From: Microglena sp. YARC
Lineage: Eukaryota; Chlorophyta; Chlorophyceae; Chlamydomonadales; Chlamydomonadaceae
Length of the DNA: 64,000 nt
Reading direction: 5' to 3'
NCBI GenBank assembly: GCA_022414725.1
Contig: CM039464.1
Span: forward strand, 11,137,488-11,201,487
Positions 1 to 9,208 of this stretch are shown piece by piece (the first letter of the stretch is position 1; each line of letters begins with the position of its first letter). The translations under genes and the position numbers were made by a program. The notes under the pieces are model-generated. The model was not told the DNA's origin. It did not search any database and saw only the letters and a list, made by a program, of their open reading frames with translations.

Positions 1-1168
1 GGTTTGCGAAGCGCTCCCATATTCCTTGATGGTTTTTGTAAGCAACGTCTGCCTTGCATGAATCGAAGTGGCACTCGTTGACCATATAGAAAAAGGCCAT
101 TTTCGAAATCGGAATGTGCGACAGAGTGAATCCAGATTTGTAAGGCAACAACGAGAATGTGCGAAGTTTTTCGTTTTTCGTTTTTCGTTCTTCGATGGTC
201 TCCGACAATATCTTGTGGTACAGAGGAAGGGTCATGTGAGCCCGAGAAGCAAAAGTCTTTCCGGATGGTAAAGGGAGAACCCCCCTGAGACAGAAGGCCA
301 CGTCGCGTGCAAAGAAGCTTTTCGCGTTATCTTCGTCCACCCTAAGGTTCTTGGAGGAGAGCCAAGCTTCGCTCAACTTTTCAAGCCTCGCTTGAAGTTT
401 AGTCAACCTAACTCGCAAAGGGGATCCTTCTGGTTCCTTCCTACCGACCCTCTTCTTCACAAGAGCAACTGCGCTCTTTGCCGAGCGAAGTCGAGCTGTT
501 GGGAGCTTGGTTGGCAGCTTGGTTGTATGAGGGCTCATCTTGAATATGACGTCGAGATTCTTTGTAGGGCACTTGATCACTGCAGCCACGATGTCCGACC
601 GCAGGCGCTTGGCAATCTTTGGGTACTTCCACTTCAAGTACGTCGTTATTCGCCGCTCAAGGTTGGTCCAGAGGTGGTTAGAGGCCATGGTGGCCATGAG
701 AATAGACAGGTCTGCAACGATCTGGTTATTCACTCTCCCCCGAATGTCAACTTTGGATCGCCCCTGCTCTCTTAACAGGTAGAACAGAAGACGACTATTC
801 TCGAAGTCTTCGCCAAGAGTCGATCCCATACATTTGTTGGTACTGACTGCAAGAAGGCACCGGTAGAAGAAGTTGCGATTTACAGGAGGGACAGCTATAC
901 CATTCTCAAAAAGACGAGCAATGTGGAAATTTGTGAAAATATGACCCTCTCCAAGCAACTTGTTCATGTCCAGTACCAGTGTGTCTATCTTTCTACGGAG
1001 CCAATCATGGGGAATAAAGGTACTCAATTTCATCTTGACCACACAAATCGCTCGCCCAGGTGCACACTCCTCGTCTTCCTCCCCATCATAATCGACAAGT
1101 TCTGCAACGTCATCATGTTGGTCAGCCTCATGTACCAACGATGATGACTCGCCGACCTCATTCTCCAT
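1..1168 (-). CDS. Fanzor (eukaryotic TnpB-like) nuclease, locus 1, partial
   Basis: An uninterrupted frame runs from an ATG at 1168 to the left edge, 389 codons with no stop, so the C-terminus with the RuvC acids lies outside the window. Fanzors are RNA-guided DNA endonucleases of eukaryotic and giant-virus transposons. The N-terminus is acidic (a DDVAEL-type stretch, then DGEEDEE). Next comes the helical recognition region, followed by a basic Lys/Arg-rich linker. The end has the order seen in locus 2: an LLPYKSGF-like strand, an HIPIS strand, and a segment ending near W-ERF. The ATG overlaps the stop of the upstream transposase remnant by one base (TGATG), which suggests coupled expression. 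The family call rests on this parallel with locus 2, whose RuvC motifs are visible; it is not proven from this fragment alone. Confidence 0.6.
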   Translation of the reverse strand, partial: MENEVGESSSLVHEADQHDDVAELVDYDGEEDEECAPGRAICVVKMKLSTFIPHDWLRRKIDTLVLDMNKLLGEGHIFTNFHIARLFENGIAVPPVNRNFFYRCLLAVSTNKCMGSTLGEDFENSRLLFYLLREQGRSKVDIRGRVNNQIVADLSILMATMASNHLWTNLERRITTYLKWKYPKIAKRLRSDIVAAVIKCPTKNLDVIFKMSPHTTKLPTKLPTARLRSAKSAVALVKKRVGRKEPEGSPLRVRLTKLQARLEKLSEAWLSSKNLRVDEDNAKSFFARDVAFCLRGVLPLPSGKTFASRAHMTLPLYHKILSETIEERKTKNEKLRTFSLLPYKSGFTLSHIPISKMAFFYMVNECHFDSCKADVAYKNHQGIWERFAN

Positions 1169-1446
1169 CACAAATTGTACCCCGAAAACGTTTTGATGTA
1201 ATCTGGATCTGCAGACAGGCTCTCTCGAACATTCCTAACCCAATCTCTCGTATTAATCATATATTTTGACAAGTCTTTATACCTCCACATTTCTAGAACA
1301 ACATATTTGCATGAAGTAATCGAAGTTACAGGTTGACGTCAATGGACATGATGCCCTGTAGTCTCTCTTCATGCTTCCAAATATTTGTTCAATCGCATTA
1401 GCTCTGGGGCAATAAGGAGGGGTATATGTATAGATCCGTCAAACGC
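1168..1446 (-). pseudogene. IS630/Tc1-mariner transposase C-terminal remnant, locus 1
   Basis: The leftward strand encodes YTPPYCPRANAIEQIF followed by a Lys-rich stretch. This matches the third catalytic region of DDE transposases of the IS630/Tc1-mariner group, usually Y-x-PPYSP-x-NPIE, with the catalytic Glu kept. A frameshift near 1290 separates it from a second segment (DLSKYMINTRDW) that ends in TGA at 1168-1170. Everything upstream, including the two Asp-bearing motifs, is missing; the remnant begins at a run of cytosines (plus strand) at 1446-1455. It sits directly 5' of a Fanzor frame in the same orientation, the same order as at 5.2-7.7 kb. Confidence 0.65.
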
Positions 1447-1730
1447 CCCCCCCCAATCATACATTGACATACGGAAGGTTTGTAGGGCTAGGAGACACGC
1501 AAAATGAAGCAATTACAGAGTGGCGCCAACGAATCGCGCAATGGTTGGTAGAGAACCCCAGCTGCAGAACCTGGCCGATACCACACACTATAAGCCCCGA
1601 AGGCAATGCCTTAGTTGTCAAAAGATTCACATGGTGCGCCAGATGTGACAGATGTGACGGTTATACAGCAGTTTGACTTTTCATGCTACTTTTTGACATA
1701 AGGCTCCACCGACACCTGTATGTTAGTCGA

Positions 1731-2720
1731 ATGCCGGCCTTCATTCCATTTCCCCCGATCCAGCAGTTCAGGAACGTCCTGAAAGAGTTGCCGTACGTCT
1801 TCGGAAGCGCGATCCCGCAGACGCTCAAGTTCCGAGGCACGGTCAAACTGCACGGGACGCACTCGGACATTGTGAGGCACTTCATTACTGGAACCCCTGA
1901 CTTCGTCGACACCATTCAGTCTCGAAACAGAATCCTGTCAGTCGACAACGACAACCAAGGCTGCCACATGTTTCTGACTGCGAAGAAGTACTCCGATCTG
2001 TTCGATCGTATCCAAGCGATCCATGGAGCAGATATAAGATCGAACATCGTCGTATGTGGCGAGTACTGCGGTAAAGGTGTGCAGAGCAAGGTGGCCCTGT
2101 GTAAGCTCGCCAAGATGTTTGTGATATTTGCGATCAGAATCGACTATGAATGGGTTGACATGACCAAGTACAGCACAGTGTTCTGTCAGGAGGAATGGAT
2201 CTTCAACATCATGAACTTTCCGACACACGAGGTGGAAGTCGACATGAGCGACACGCAGCCCGCGCAAGACTACATGGCGGATCTCACGAACTCCGTGGAT
2301 GCAGAGTGTCCGTTCGCGTACCAGCTGGCCGGCGTCAAGGGTGGTGGCGAGGGCATCGTGTGGACGTGCGTGGACCACCCATCGTCTCGTCTGTGGTTCA
2401 AGACGAAGGGCAAGACGCATTGCACCGCCGTCACGAAGCAAGCGGTGCCGTCGCAGACAGAGTACATCAAGACTGTGACCGAGTTCGTCGAGTCCGTCAC
2501 GACCGAGTCTCGGTTGAGCCAAGGCATCGAGTGCCTGGTTGAACAGGGCGTGGAGTTGCGGATACATAGCGTCTCTGAGTTTTCGTCATGGGTGTGCCGA
2601 GACGTGTTCAAGGAGGAACGAGACACGATCGAAGAAAACGGATTCAATGTGAACGACGTTCGTAAGGCGTTGTACAGGAAAGCAGGGAACTGGTACAAAC
2701 AACGGGTGGCAACCGCATAA
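1731..2720 (+). CDS. ATP-dependent RNA ligase (T4 Rnl2-like nucleotidyltransferase)
   Basis: The protein has 329 residues from the ATG at 1731; an in-frame start 48 bases earlier would add an unlikely leader. It shows the ordered motifs of covalent nucleotidyltransferases: motif I FRGTVKLHGTH around residues 34-44, with Lys39 as the predicted AMP acceptor, then VVCGEYCGKG (IIIa region), GGGEGIVW (IV) and WFKTKGKTH (V). KxHG at motif I and the length fit the RNA-ligase-2/REL family, which seals nicks in double-stranded RNA and occurs in giant viruses. A C-terminal helical region of about 100 residues would match the Rnl2-type accessory domain. It stands alone on the plus strand between two leftward genes. 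Its true RNA substrate cannot be inferred from sequence. Confidence 0.8.
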   Translation: MPAFIPFPPIQQFRNVLKELPYVFGSAIPQTLKFRGTVKLHGTHSDIVRHFITGTPDFVDTIQSRNRILSVDNDNQGCHMFLTAKKYSDLFDRIQAIHGADIRSNIVVCGEYCGKGVQSKVALCKLAKMFVIFAIRIDYEWVDMTKYSTVFCQEEWIFNIMNFPTHEVEVDMSDTQPAQDYMADLTNSVDAECPFAYQLAGVKGGGEGIVWTCVDHPSSRLWFKTKGKTHCTAVTKQAVPSQTEYIKTVTEFVESVTTESRLSQGIECLVEQGVELRIHSVSEFSSWVCRDVFKEERDTIEENGFNVNDVRKALYRKAGNWYKQRVATA

Positions 2721-2917
2721 CTCAATATCTCGAGCATGAAGAAGCGTAATTGTGCATGGTAAGTAAATTCAACTTAAGAGAAACCTGTTGTTTTCTATGG
2801 CAGCCAACAAGAGCATGGATGTACCAATGACAACCACGTTTTTCTCCTTGCCACCGGACTTGCGCGCCGTCGTTTGGGGTATCTATCGCAAACTCGTGTT
2901 CGCGACGGCCCTGTCGT

Positions 2918-3265
2918 TTAGGCATTTTTCATGAATGCCTTAATGCCCTGTATGCTACTCAATTCCTGTGTGGTTGTGCTTTCTTTTGTTCCTTCCCACG
3001 CGACACCTGTAATTTCTTGCATCTTATCGTATGCATCGGCTCCTTCGAAGATATCCTTTTTGTACACGATTGCTGGAAACCTCGTGATCATCAACAACTT
3101 CAGCAGGTCTCGGACCTCGAGATGTGATAGGTCATTGACAACAACAACTCTCGCATCCTCGCATTCCAACCAAGAAATGTAATATGTTGCAAACAACCGA
3201 TAGTGTTCGCAGTTGCTGCTCAACACCACAGTCCATCCGGTAGCTGGGACAGTTGTCGAAATCAT
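2918..3265 (-). CDS. thioredoxin-fold protein
   Basis: This is a 115-residue protein from the ATG at 3265. The N-terminal strand WTVVLSSNCEHY places one Cys where thioredoxins have CxxC, so a classical dithiol is absent. The order of elements fits a compact thioredoxin fold: a helix, a strand rich in V (ARVVVVND), a second helix, then a TRFPAIVYKKD strand with a probable cis-Pro and a GADAYDKM helix. Small thiol-related proteins of this kind are common in large DNA viruses. A glutaredoxin-like or redox-inactive scaffold role is equally possible. It is convergent with the RNA ligase gene, with about 200 bases between their stops. Confidence 0.45.
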   Translation of the reverse strand: MISTTVPATGWTVVLSSNCEHYRLFATYYISWLECEDARVVVVNDLSHLEVRDLLKLLMITRFPAIVYKKDIFEGADAYDKMQEITGVAWEGTKESTTTQELSSIQGIKAFMKNA

Positions 3266-3271
3266 AGCCAC

Positions 3272-4107
3272 TTAATGTTGAACCAATGAATAATAATATA
3301 ATTATACTACATTTTGATTACGATAAAGGTGGATCATGCGCAGTGCCTACTGGCAAACTGGTGTGGACGCAACAGGAGGAGGAAGGTTGCAACGGTTTAC
3401 TTTTCAGATGCAACAGTTGTAACGACAAAACAGGAACCACCCCAATCTGCCCCATTGTCCATCATTCGCACATGCCACAGCGGCTGGCTGCCGCATGCCC
3501 CATGAACTTTCAAAACTTACAAAATAAATTAAACTTATAATGATTGAGGATGAGAACAACCATGTCGTAGGATGTAATGATAATGATAATGTAAATACGA
3601 TTGGGTTTCCCTGAATTTTGTTATTTTTGTTATTTTTGTTACTTTTGTTATTTTGGATGGGGAGGACCACTACTTCACTGCTGCTGCACCCACATGCACT
3701 TCACTGCACCCACATGCACTTCACTGCACACACCGCATCATCATCATCTGTTTTAACTTCGCTGCACTTCGCCTCCCCCCTCTTAAAATGAAAATGGTCA
3801 GATGTAGCATGAGTCTGTGCTCTTCTCAATCCGTCTTGCGACACCCCTACCCCATTCTTCTCCCACGCTTTCCGCCTGTTTGTCACAGTCCATGTGTAGA
3901 GACCGGCTACATTTACTATGAATACATAGGCATACTTGACATGCCATGGTCATGCGTGTGCGTGTGCATGCATGCATTGATGCATTCGGTCGATGTGCCA
4001 AAGAGTTTCCGTCATCCCAATGGGGCTCCTCCTGCCTTGCACAACTGCTGCTTTTCCAGCCCCCCTGCGTACAATTAACACGAAAACAATTGTGATGATT
4101 AGTAAAA
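3272..4107. other. intergenic, repeat-bearing, no gene seen
   Basis: Open frames here are short and lie over low-complexity or repeated DNA. The stretch holds a T-rich block (3619-3664, TTGTTATTTT-type) that recurs at about 16.2 and 25.5 kb, a short CACATGCACTTCACTGCACC duplication near 3700, and one copy of a 90-bp dispersed repeat. I see no credible protein. Confidence 0.6.
3821..3911 (+). repeat. 90-bp dispersed repeat, copy 1
   Basis: About 90 bases from CTTCTCAATCCGTCTTGCGA to GAGACCGGCTACAT recur at 4707-4799 in the same orientation. They differ by one 3-base insertion (CAC) and two substitutions. Confidence 0.9.
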
Positions 4108-4509
4108 ATGGATCCTGAGACGGTTGTTCTAGTTGGTGCTGGCACAGGTGACATGAAAATGCTGAATATCGGCTTGTGTATGCAGATGAGTGATTACAAG
4201 ACCTGCATACAACAAGCACTAACTTTGTCATGCTCACTAAACAAACGAGAGAGTGTCCTCGCACTGATTTCTGCAGGATCGCATCCAACTAATTGCGATC
4301 TTTCTGCGGCTTCTCGAAACGGTCATTATGATTTAGTAAAAACATTACTTGCCCTCCCAGGTGCACAATTTGATACAAGTACTGCATGTTATGTCGCACA
4401 ACACAACGGGTATCATGATATAGTGAACCTCTTATCATCCAACTTGCCTGCGGCCTGCCGCTTGCAGAGCGGCAAAGACGAGGGCATGCTCAGAGGAAGC
4501 AGCGCGTAA
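4108..4509 (+). CDS. small ankyrin-repeat protein
   Basis: A 133-residue protein with two recognisable ankyrin units in its second half. One contains LSAASRNGHYDLVKTLLA; the next has VAQHNGYHDIVNLLSS, with the A-x-x-x-G-[YH]-x-x-[IV]-V-x-x-LL pattern. A weaker unit (RESVLALISAGSH) precedes them. Ankyrin proteins are among the most expanded families in giant viruses and usually mediate protein contacts. The start is the ATG in an A-rich context (AGTAAAAATGG). The last 25 residues, beginning about where a 90-bp repeat region follows, do not fit the repeat and may be a decayed end. Confidence 0.6.
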   Translation: MDPETVVLVGAGTGDMKMLNIGLCMQMSDYKTCIQQALTLSCSLNKRESVLALISAGSHPTNCDLSAASRNGHYDLVKTLLALPGAQFDTSTACYVAQHNGYHDIVNLLSSNLPAACRLQSGKDEGMLRGSSA

Positions 4510-4703
4510 TTCCCGGGCCAAAACCAATACCTGCTATATTTTCACTTCGTATTCGATGTCTGGAGATGTAGACAAATTTGCAATTTCTTGCATCAACCTC
4601 TCCTGCTCTTGTGACAGGAATTGCACATGAGCATTGAGGCCTTCAATAACATCCATGTTTGAGTCTGCATGGAGAAATTATGTCAAGCAGGAGGAGTCGT
4701 GTG

Positions 4704-4799
4704 CTCTTCTCAATCCGTCTTGCGACACCACCCCTACCCCATTCTTCTCCCACGCTTTCCGCATGTTTGTCACAGTCCATATGTAGAGACCGGCTACAT
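4704..4799 (+). repeat. 90-bp dispersed repeat, copy 2
   Basis: Second copy of the repeat at 3821-3911, with a 3-base insertion in the ACCACCCC stretch. The two copies bracket the ankyrin gene. Confidence 0.9.
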
Positions 4800-4840
4800 A
4801 CATACATACATCGTATTGTCTGCTGCATGCATGTGAACTG

Positions 4841-4960
4841 TGGGCTCCCCTCCGGTCGCCCACCCGCTCGGTTCCTCGCGGACTTCCCGTGGGGGCTCCC
4901 CTCCGGTCGCCCCCGGTCGCTCCGCTGGGGAAGATGTGAAAGGGGCTCCGCCGCTTGTTG
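4841..4960 (+). repeat. GC-rich dispersed repeat (CTCCGGTCGCC family), copy 1
   Basis: About 120 bases containing GGGCTCCCCTCCGGTCGCCC twice in tandem, then GGTCGCTCCG and AAAGGGGCTCCGCC. It recurs nearly unchanged at 16063-16182 and 25349-25470, each time in an intergenic position. Confidence 0.85.
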
Positions 4961-5099
4961 GGTGCCCCTTTAAGGAACCCAATATAGTCTGCTTATGATC
5001 GTGAGGTTTCTTTGGATGACCCCTGTACCACAGTGAATACGGTTGCGTCAGATGCGTCGGCGTCTCATTCAAAACACGGAAACACAAAAACACGCCAAT

Positions 5100-5190
5100 T
5101 TACTAAACTTGTTCTTTACACTCGGACAAGGGAATTATGTTACATAATATCCCGAGTCCCCCAAAATCCTCTTGTATGTGTTTATCTTCT
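5100..5190 (-). ncRNA. candidate Fanzor guide-RNA (omega/fRNA) scaffold
   Basis: Just beyond the Fanzor stop at 5189, on the same strand, lies a strong hairpin. GGGAATTATGT (5130-5140) pairs with ACATAATATCCC (5142-5153) through one bulge, and ACTC (5120-5123) pairs with GAGT (5154-5157) to extend it. TnpB and Fanzor guide RNAs are known to start near the 3' end of the nuclease gene and run to the element end, so position and structure fit. The guide boundary and element terminus cannot be fixed here. A transcription-end hairpin is an alternative. Confidence 0.4.
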
Positions 5191-7234
5191 ACACTTCGCT
5201 CGACACTGCGTTCTGTAAAGAACCTGTCAGCTTGTAATCAATTTCGCGTCCTACCACAACTTCCAGTTTGCAATATTTCTTTGGCCTCGCAAGAATTCCG
5301 GGGCGGATTGGGTACATTGTAAAGCAATTGTGGATGTTAATGGCTGCATTTAGGTCACGGTTTACAAACAACTTGCTGTTCTCCATGGTGGAACTGCACC
5401 ATAGCAAGCCTCGAACCATGCGCCCTTCTTTTTCGGACTGCACACTCTGGAGGACGGTGGTGCTGTCCTTGTGCCAGATCTTTGTGGTACGGAATTCGTC
5501 AATGACGGCAACTCGCCCCTTGAAACGATCGCTAAACGCCTTGAACGCGCACGTTGTAGGGACAGAAAGTTCACCCTTGCCACCAGGGGCAAACTTAGCA
5601 GAATTGTTTTCCTCTCACCGACATCCTCCTGGACCTCGTTGAAGAAGCGTGCTAAGACACGTTTCTTGCCACCGTAGAGCCGCAGGCGCTGCGCGCCCCA
5701 CCGCGACTTGGACATCTCCCCCCATCGAGAATCCCAATGGTTGACCATTACAGTCACGTAAGCGTCAAACGACACTAGAGATGTGCGCTTGGGACTGTTG
5801 TCCTTCAGGTCGTCAAGGCAGTCCTGGATGTTGGACAACCACTTCTTGGTCGGCCCTCTAGATTTGAAGACCCCGCTCTCAACGTAGTACCGCTCCCGCG
5901 TGAGTCTCTTGCTCCCGAACTCGCAGTGCCTCTTCCTCTTCCTACCCCCCTTATCTTTTTCATCGACCTTATTTTTCTTCCAAGTCAAAAAGGCAATGTT
6001 GCAGCGGCCAGGATCGTTTGCAACGACCACCACATTGGGGTCGGACTCGGAAAACTCGCGGAGCGTCTTGGTATGCTTCTTAATCGCCGTTCCGTCGTCC
6101 TTGATTGAAATCTTTTTCTTCTCGGCCCTAAGAAAGTGGGTACAAGCCATTATGCCGTCAGTGTCTATGGTGCATGTAAACACACCTTTCCCAGTAGAAC
6201 GGATGTTTTCCACATCGAAGACCGACTCCCAGTGCTCCTTGTTCGTCAGCGTCTTTTCGAGACTCTCATTGAGACCCACGTCCTTGAGGACGCCCAGTAG
6301 GCCGTCGGTGTCTATCGTGATGAAGGCGTGCTTGACTGTTGGGATGGGAGCGATGTTGACCAGCTTGGCGTAGCCCTCGTCCTCTGTGGCCTCGAGGTAT
6401 CGATTGATAAAGACGTTGTACCGGATCATCTTGGCGCTGTTGGAAAACGCTCTTGAGCCACTGTCGGTTGATCTCGTCCCGTCCGAGGATCGAGTGCTGA
6501 ATCTTAAGCAACATCTTTGTTCGCTCCGGTAGGAGCGAATGTATCGCTATGAGGTCTTCCTTTACTCCCCAAGAGTGGGTATCGTAGAGGAGGTATCGGT
6601 GGAATACGGTCTCGTCAATGCCGTGCTCATCTTTGATCTCCTTGGCCAAGATCCTGTTTTCCTTCGAGTAAACGAACTTCTTGATCCATGTGGAGAGATG
6701 GACTCTGTAGTGGTTATTGAAGTTGGTCGGGTACTTCTTCGACGCGTGGCTGTACAGGTTTTGATCGCCATCGTAGCGAGCGATGGCACCCACGTATTGT
6801 TTCTTCTTTTTCACAATTACCTCGCGCCCCTCAATCTTCTCCCTAAACCAATAGTTGTTGTGAAAGAACCTTTTGACTGTGGCGTCCCTCGTCTCCATGT
6901 ACGCCTGTCTAGACCCCACCATAAGCTGCCGAATGAAGTTCTGGTCGACGCTAGGGACACTTACAGTGTGCAGTTGCGCATCTGGTACCCCTTCGAAGAC
7001 TTCTTTTAATATCCGGTTCACCGCAACACCGGCAAGATAAGTCCTCTTGGATACGCTGTCGACCCGCTCCTTAATCACCTTGATGATAACGTCCTTGTTG
7101 TCCTTATCCGCTATGATCCGACCCAGTGTACACTTTACCACGTTCTCCTCGCCGTTTTTCCTGTCCTTAATTTTGGACGCCCTGTCCGGTCGCGTACGCT
7201 TGTCCGGAGGCTCTGTATTGACTATCGTCTCCAT
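5189..7234 (-). pseudogene. Fanzor (eukaryotic TnpB-like) RNA-guided nuclease, locus 2, two frameshifts
   Basis: Three overlapping leftward frames make one Fanzor. 7234 to about 6440 gives the N-terminal recognition lobe (ATG at 7234). About 6430 to 5610 gives the middle, and about 5610 to 5189 the end. All three RuvC acids are present across the breaks: motif I in VVVANDPGRCNIAF, motif II in RVAVIDEFRTTKIW, motif III in NRDLNAAINI. A strand pair, NIAPIPTVKHAF then ITIDTDGLLGVL, precedes the RuvC core as in locus 1. Only a single Cys (LLWC) remains of the usual insert zinc region. Frameshifts fall near 6430-6450 and 5600-5615. They may be decay or read errors, since the same window shows homopolymer indels elsewhere. 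It lies 29 bases 3' of a transposase remnant. Confidence 0.8.
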
Positions 7235-7263
7235 TTAGTAGCCAATGTCGCTATTTCCTTGTA

Positions 7264-7736
7264 TCAAGGTCCAGAAATTGTATTCAATGACTTTCGAAAA
7301 AAAGCCTCTACGTGTTTCTCTTTAACAGAACTCAAAGCCTTATACACATCTTGGCTTTTATAGAAATCGCGTTTGACGATGGAGAACACCCCTTCTATTG
7401 GGTTGAACCAAGGTGAGTAGGGAGGAGTGTATAGGAGCTCCCACCCCCTTGAAGCTGCAAGTGTTTTGACCTTCTTGGAGTGGTGAAACGCCACGTTGTC
7501 AAGTATAATTACTGTGTCAGTTGGACAGTCCAAATTTTCTAAAAACTCAACAAAAGTATGTGTGTTGAAAGACCCTTGCCTGATGTTAAAATAAATGTCT
7601 CCTTTGCCTTGTTGAATAAGACAAAGTGCCGACATTGTCGTCACCCTAGGTCTAGACCTCGGTACAACCAGTAGCTCTCCCTTTGGTGAGTAGCCAAACA
7701 CGTCTCTCGTATGTCTTCCAAATGAAGTAGATTATG
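7264..7736 (-). pseudogene. IS630/Tc1-mariner DDE transposase, 5'-truncated, locus 2
   Basis: The readable frame encodes a TSFGRHTRDVFGYSPKGE segment. This is the stretch that follows the first catalytic Asp in IS630-type enzymes; that Asp itself is lost because a stop and unrelated sequence begin at about 7736. The second Asp is in VIILDNVAFHHSKKV and the Glu in LYTPPYSPWFNPIEGVF, both intact. The frame continues as SIVKRDFYKSQDVYKALSSV and stops at 7264. The family cuts and pastes into TA. Truncation exactly before the first catalytic residue makes this copy inactive. It is co-oriented with, and immediately 5' of, the Fanzor. Confidence 0.8.
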
Positions 7737-7882
7737 AAGGGGATGAGGATAAGGAGTGTCCAAGTTGTACATTAAGAATTGGAATTGATTCAATATACTG
7801 TAACATTATTGACCGGTCTGAGTGTAACAAGACTTCTCATTTCGTTCGTGAAACATCACATCACTTCATCAGACAATATTAG
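7721..7882 (+). pseudogene. C-terminal fragment of an interrupted gene
   Basis: Opposite the broken edge of the transposase an open frame without a start reads DYEGDEDKECPSC, then CNIIDRSE, ending at TAG 7880-7882. About 22 bases of it (ACTGTAACATTATTGACCGG and two more) recur inverted near 28745-28768, where the leftward frame also reads CNIIDRS. I take both as fragments of one unidentified family, here cut by the mobile element. Confidence 0.35.
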
Positions 7883-8241
7883 GGAAACAGTTTTAAAATT
7901 TGTAGTACAGAAGAATATCTTGCAGCTGTAAACACCAAGACGGAACTTGGCACCCGATGTTCAGGGCACATGCGCATGAGGCACAGGATCTGCTGATCAC
8001 TGTGCTGGATGACTACACACCATCGCGTCCGCGGTACGAGCCATACAAGCCGCCGAGTTCCCTTGGCGGGGCGCGATATTAATGCGCCCGTCCTTGTAGT
8101 TCTCATCGAACGCGCGTTCCTTCATGTATTTCTCCTCGTAGTGCTTGTGAAAACAAATTGAAATGTTTCGCTCGAGCTGTAAAGACACACACATATTATA
8201 CTTCCACTTTGCCGCTATTTATCATTTCTCATCAATCAATC
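7883..8241. other. intergenic, nothing recognised
   Basis: No convincing frame, RNA gene or repeat. The last 60 bases are AT-rich and pyrimidine-rich before the ATG at 8242, which would suit a promoter and leader for the acidic protein. Confidence 0.4.
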
Positions 8242-9030
8242 ATGTCTTGTACTTTTGTTAACGTGTCAGAACAACCGTGCATCATCGACCTATCAAGGGA
8301 CGATGAAGACATTGTTTGCGACTGCGTGAAACAAATCTGCAACTGCGTTCTGAACACACTTGAGCCGTGCATTGTATCCTTGGTATCGTCTGATGATGAG
8401 TCCGACGACGAGGCCCAGGCCATGTCCGAGTCCGAGTCTGACGACGAGGCCCAGGCCATGTCCGAGTCCGAGTCCGAGTCCGAGTCCGAGTCCGAGTCCG
8501 AGTCCGAGTCCAAGTCCGAGGCCCAGGCCATGTCCGAGTCCGAGTCCGAGTCCGAGTCCGAGTCCGAGTCCGAGTCCGAGCCCGAGGCCCAGGCCATGTC
8601 CGAGTCTGACGACGAGCCCGAGGCCCAGCCCGAGCCCGAGCCCGAGACCCAGTCCGATAATCAGTCGTCCCCCACGTTTAAAGACGTATCCGGGCTAATA
8701 GAGAGGACCGGGATCTTAGAAACGTTCCTCGCAAGAGGGCCTACCCGGGCGACCATGTCCACCAGCTGGTGGAAGTACTGGTTGTCTGACGACGCCATTG
8801 ACACCTGGTTACATGCCGGTTGGACGAGGAATGAACAGAGGATGATGATCATGCGGCTGCATCCTGACAAGGCCAACTCCTTGCGCGATGCGCGCATGAC
8901 CGAGGCTGATCACAAGTGGATGGACAAACTGTCCCAGAATCTGAATGGTGCATTCGACGTGTCGAGTCCCGAGATTCCCTGTGAGATGTACGAGATTATC
9001 TACTTGCTCAATAATACTGAGTTGGCTTAA
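8242..9030 (+). CDS. acidic Ser-Glu repeat protein with J-domain-like C-terminus
   Basis: I start it at the ATG at 8242, which follows a TCATCAATCAATC leader, giving 262 residues. After a Cys-containing N-terminus, residues of about 55-135 consist of Ser-Glu dipeptides broken by EAQAM and DDE units. These come from a GAGTCC hexanucleotide repeat. The C-terminal 110 residues are a normal globular sequence with [20 protein letters not shown], a match to the helix-HPDK-helix core of J domains, followed by a second helix ending near [10 protein letters not shown] domains recruit Hsp70 chaperones; viral J proteins are known. The acidic tract may bind basic proteins or chromatin. The HPDK call is clear, the full J fold less so. 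Confidence 0.6.
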   Translation: MSCTFVNVSEQPCIIDLSRDDEDIVCDCVKQICNCVLNTLEPCIVSLVSSDDESDDEAQAMSESESDDEAQAMSESESESESESESESESKSEAQAMSESESESESESESESEPEAQAMSESDDEPEAQPEPEPETQSDNQSSPTFKDVSGLIERTGILETFLARGPTRATMSTSWWKYWLSDDAIDTWLHAGWTRNEQRMMIMRLHPDKANSLRDARMTEADHKWMDKLSQNLNGAFDVSSPEIPCEMYEIIYLLNNTELA

Positions 9031-9102
9031 ATTGCTGCGTATACTTATTTTTTTTCGAAATGCGGACGTCATGTGTGCGTTGTTCATATTTGGTTAGGTT
9101 TT

Positions 9103-9165
9103 CGAGCAGGAGTCTGCTCTGCTTGAATTCACGTGTGAGAATGAGTATGCGCAAGTCACCGGCAT
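9103..9165 (+). repeat. palindromic repeat (TCTGCTTG family), short copy
   Basis: CGAGCAGGAGTCTGCTCTGC followed by TTGAATTCACGTGTGAGAAT and GAGTATGCGCAAGTCA. The same block follows the palindrome at 14901 and 24186, and the palindrome core is shared with the copies at 32.3, 40.8, 40.9, 42.5 and 43.9 kb. Confidence 0.75.
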
Positions 9166-9208
9166 TCGAAGTCTTCACACAGGCGGTCTCACCCCAAGGG
9201 AGACAATC

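Noticed and set aside
3653..4078. 141-residue frame in the 3.7-4.1 kb gap
   Set aside because: It lies over short duplications and a dispersed 90-bp repeat, with no family-like pattern.
8232..8597. Antisense frame rich in Asp-Ser over the acidic gene
   Set aside because: It is the mirror of the GAGTCC hexamer repeat. The plus-strand frame continues into a globular domain, the antisense one does not.
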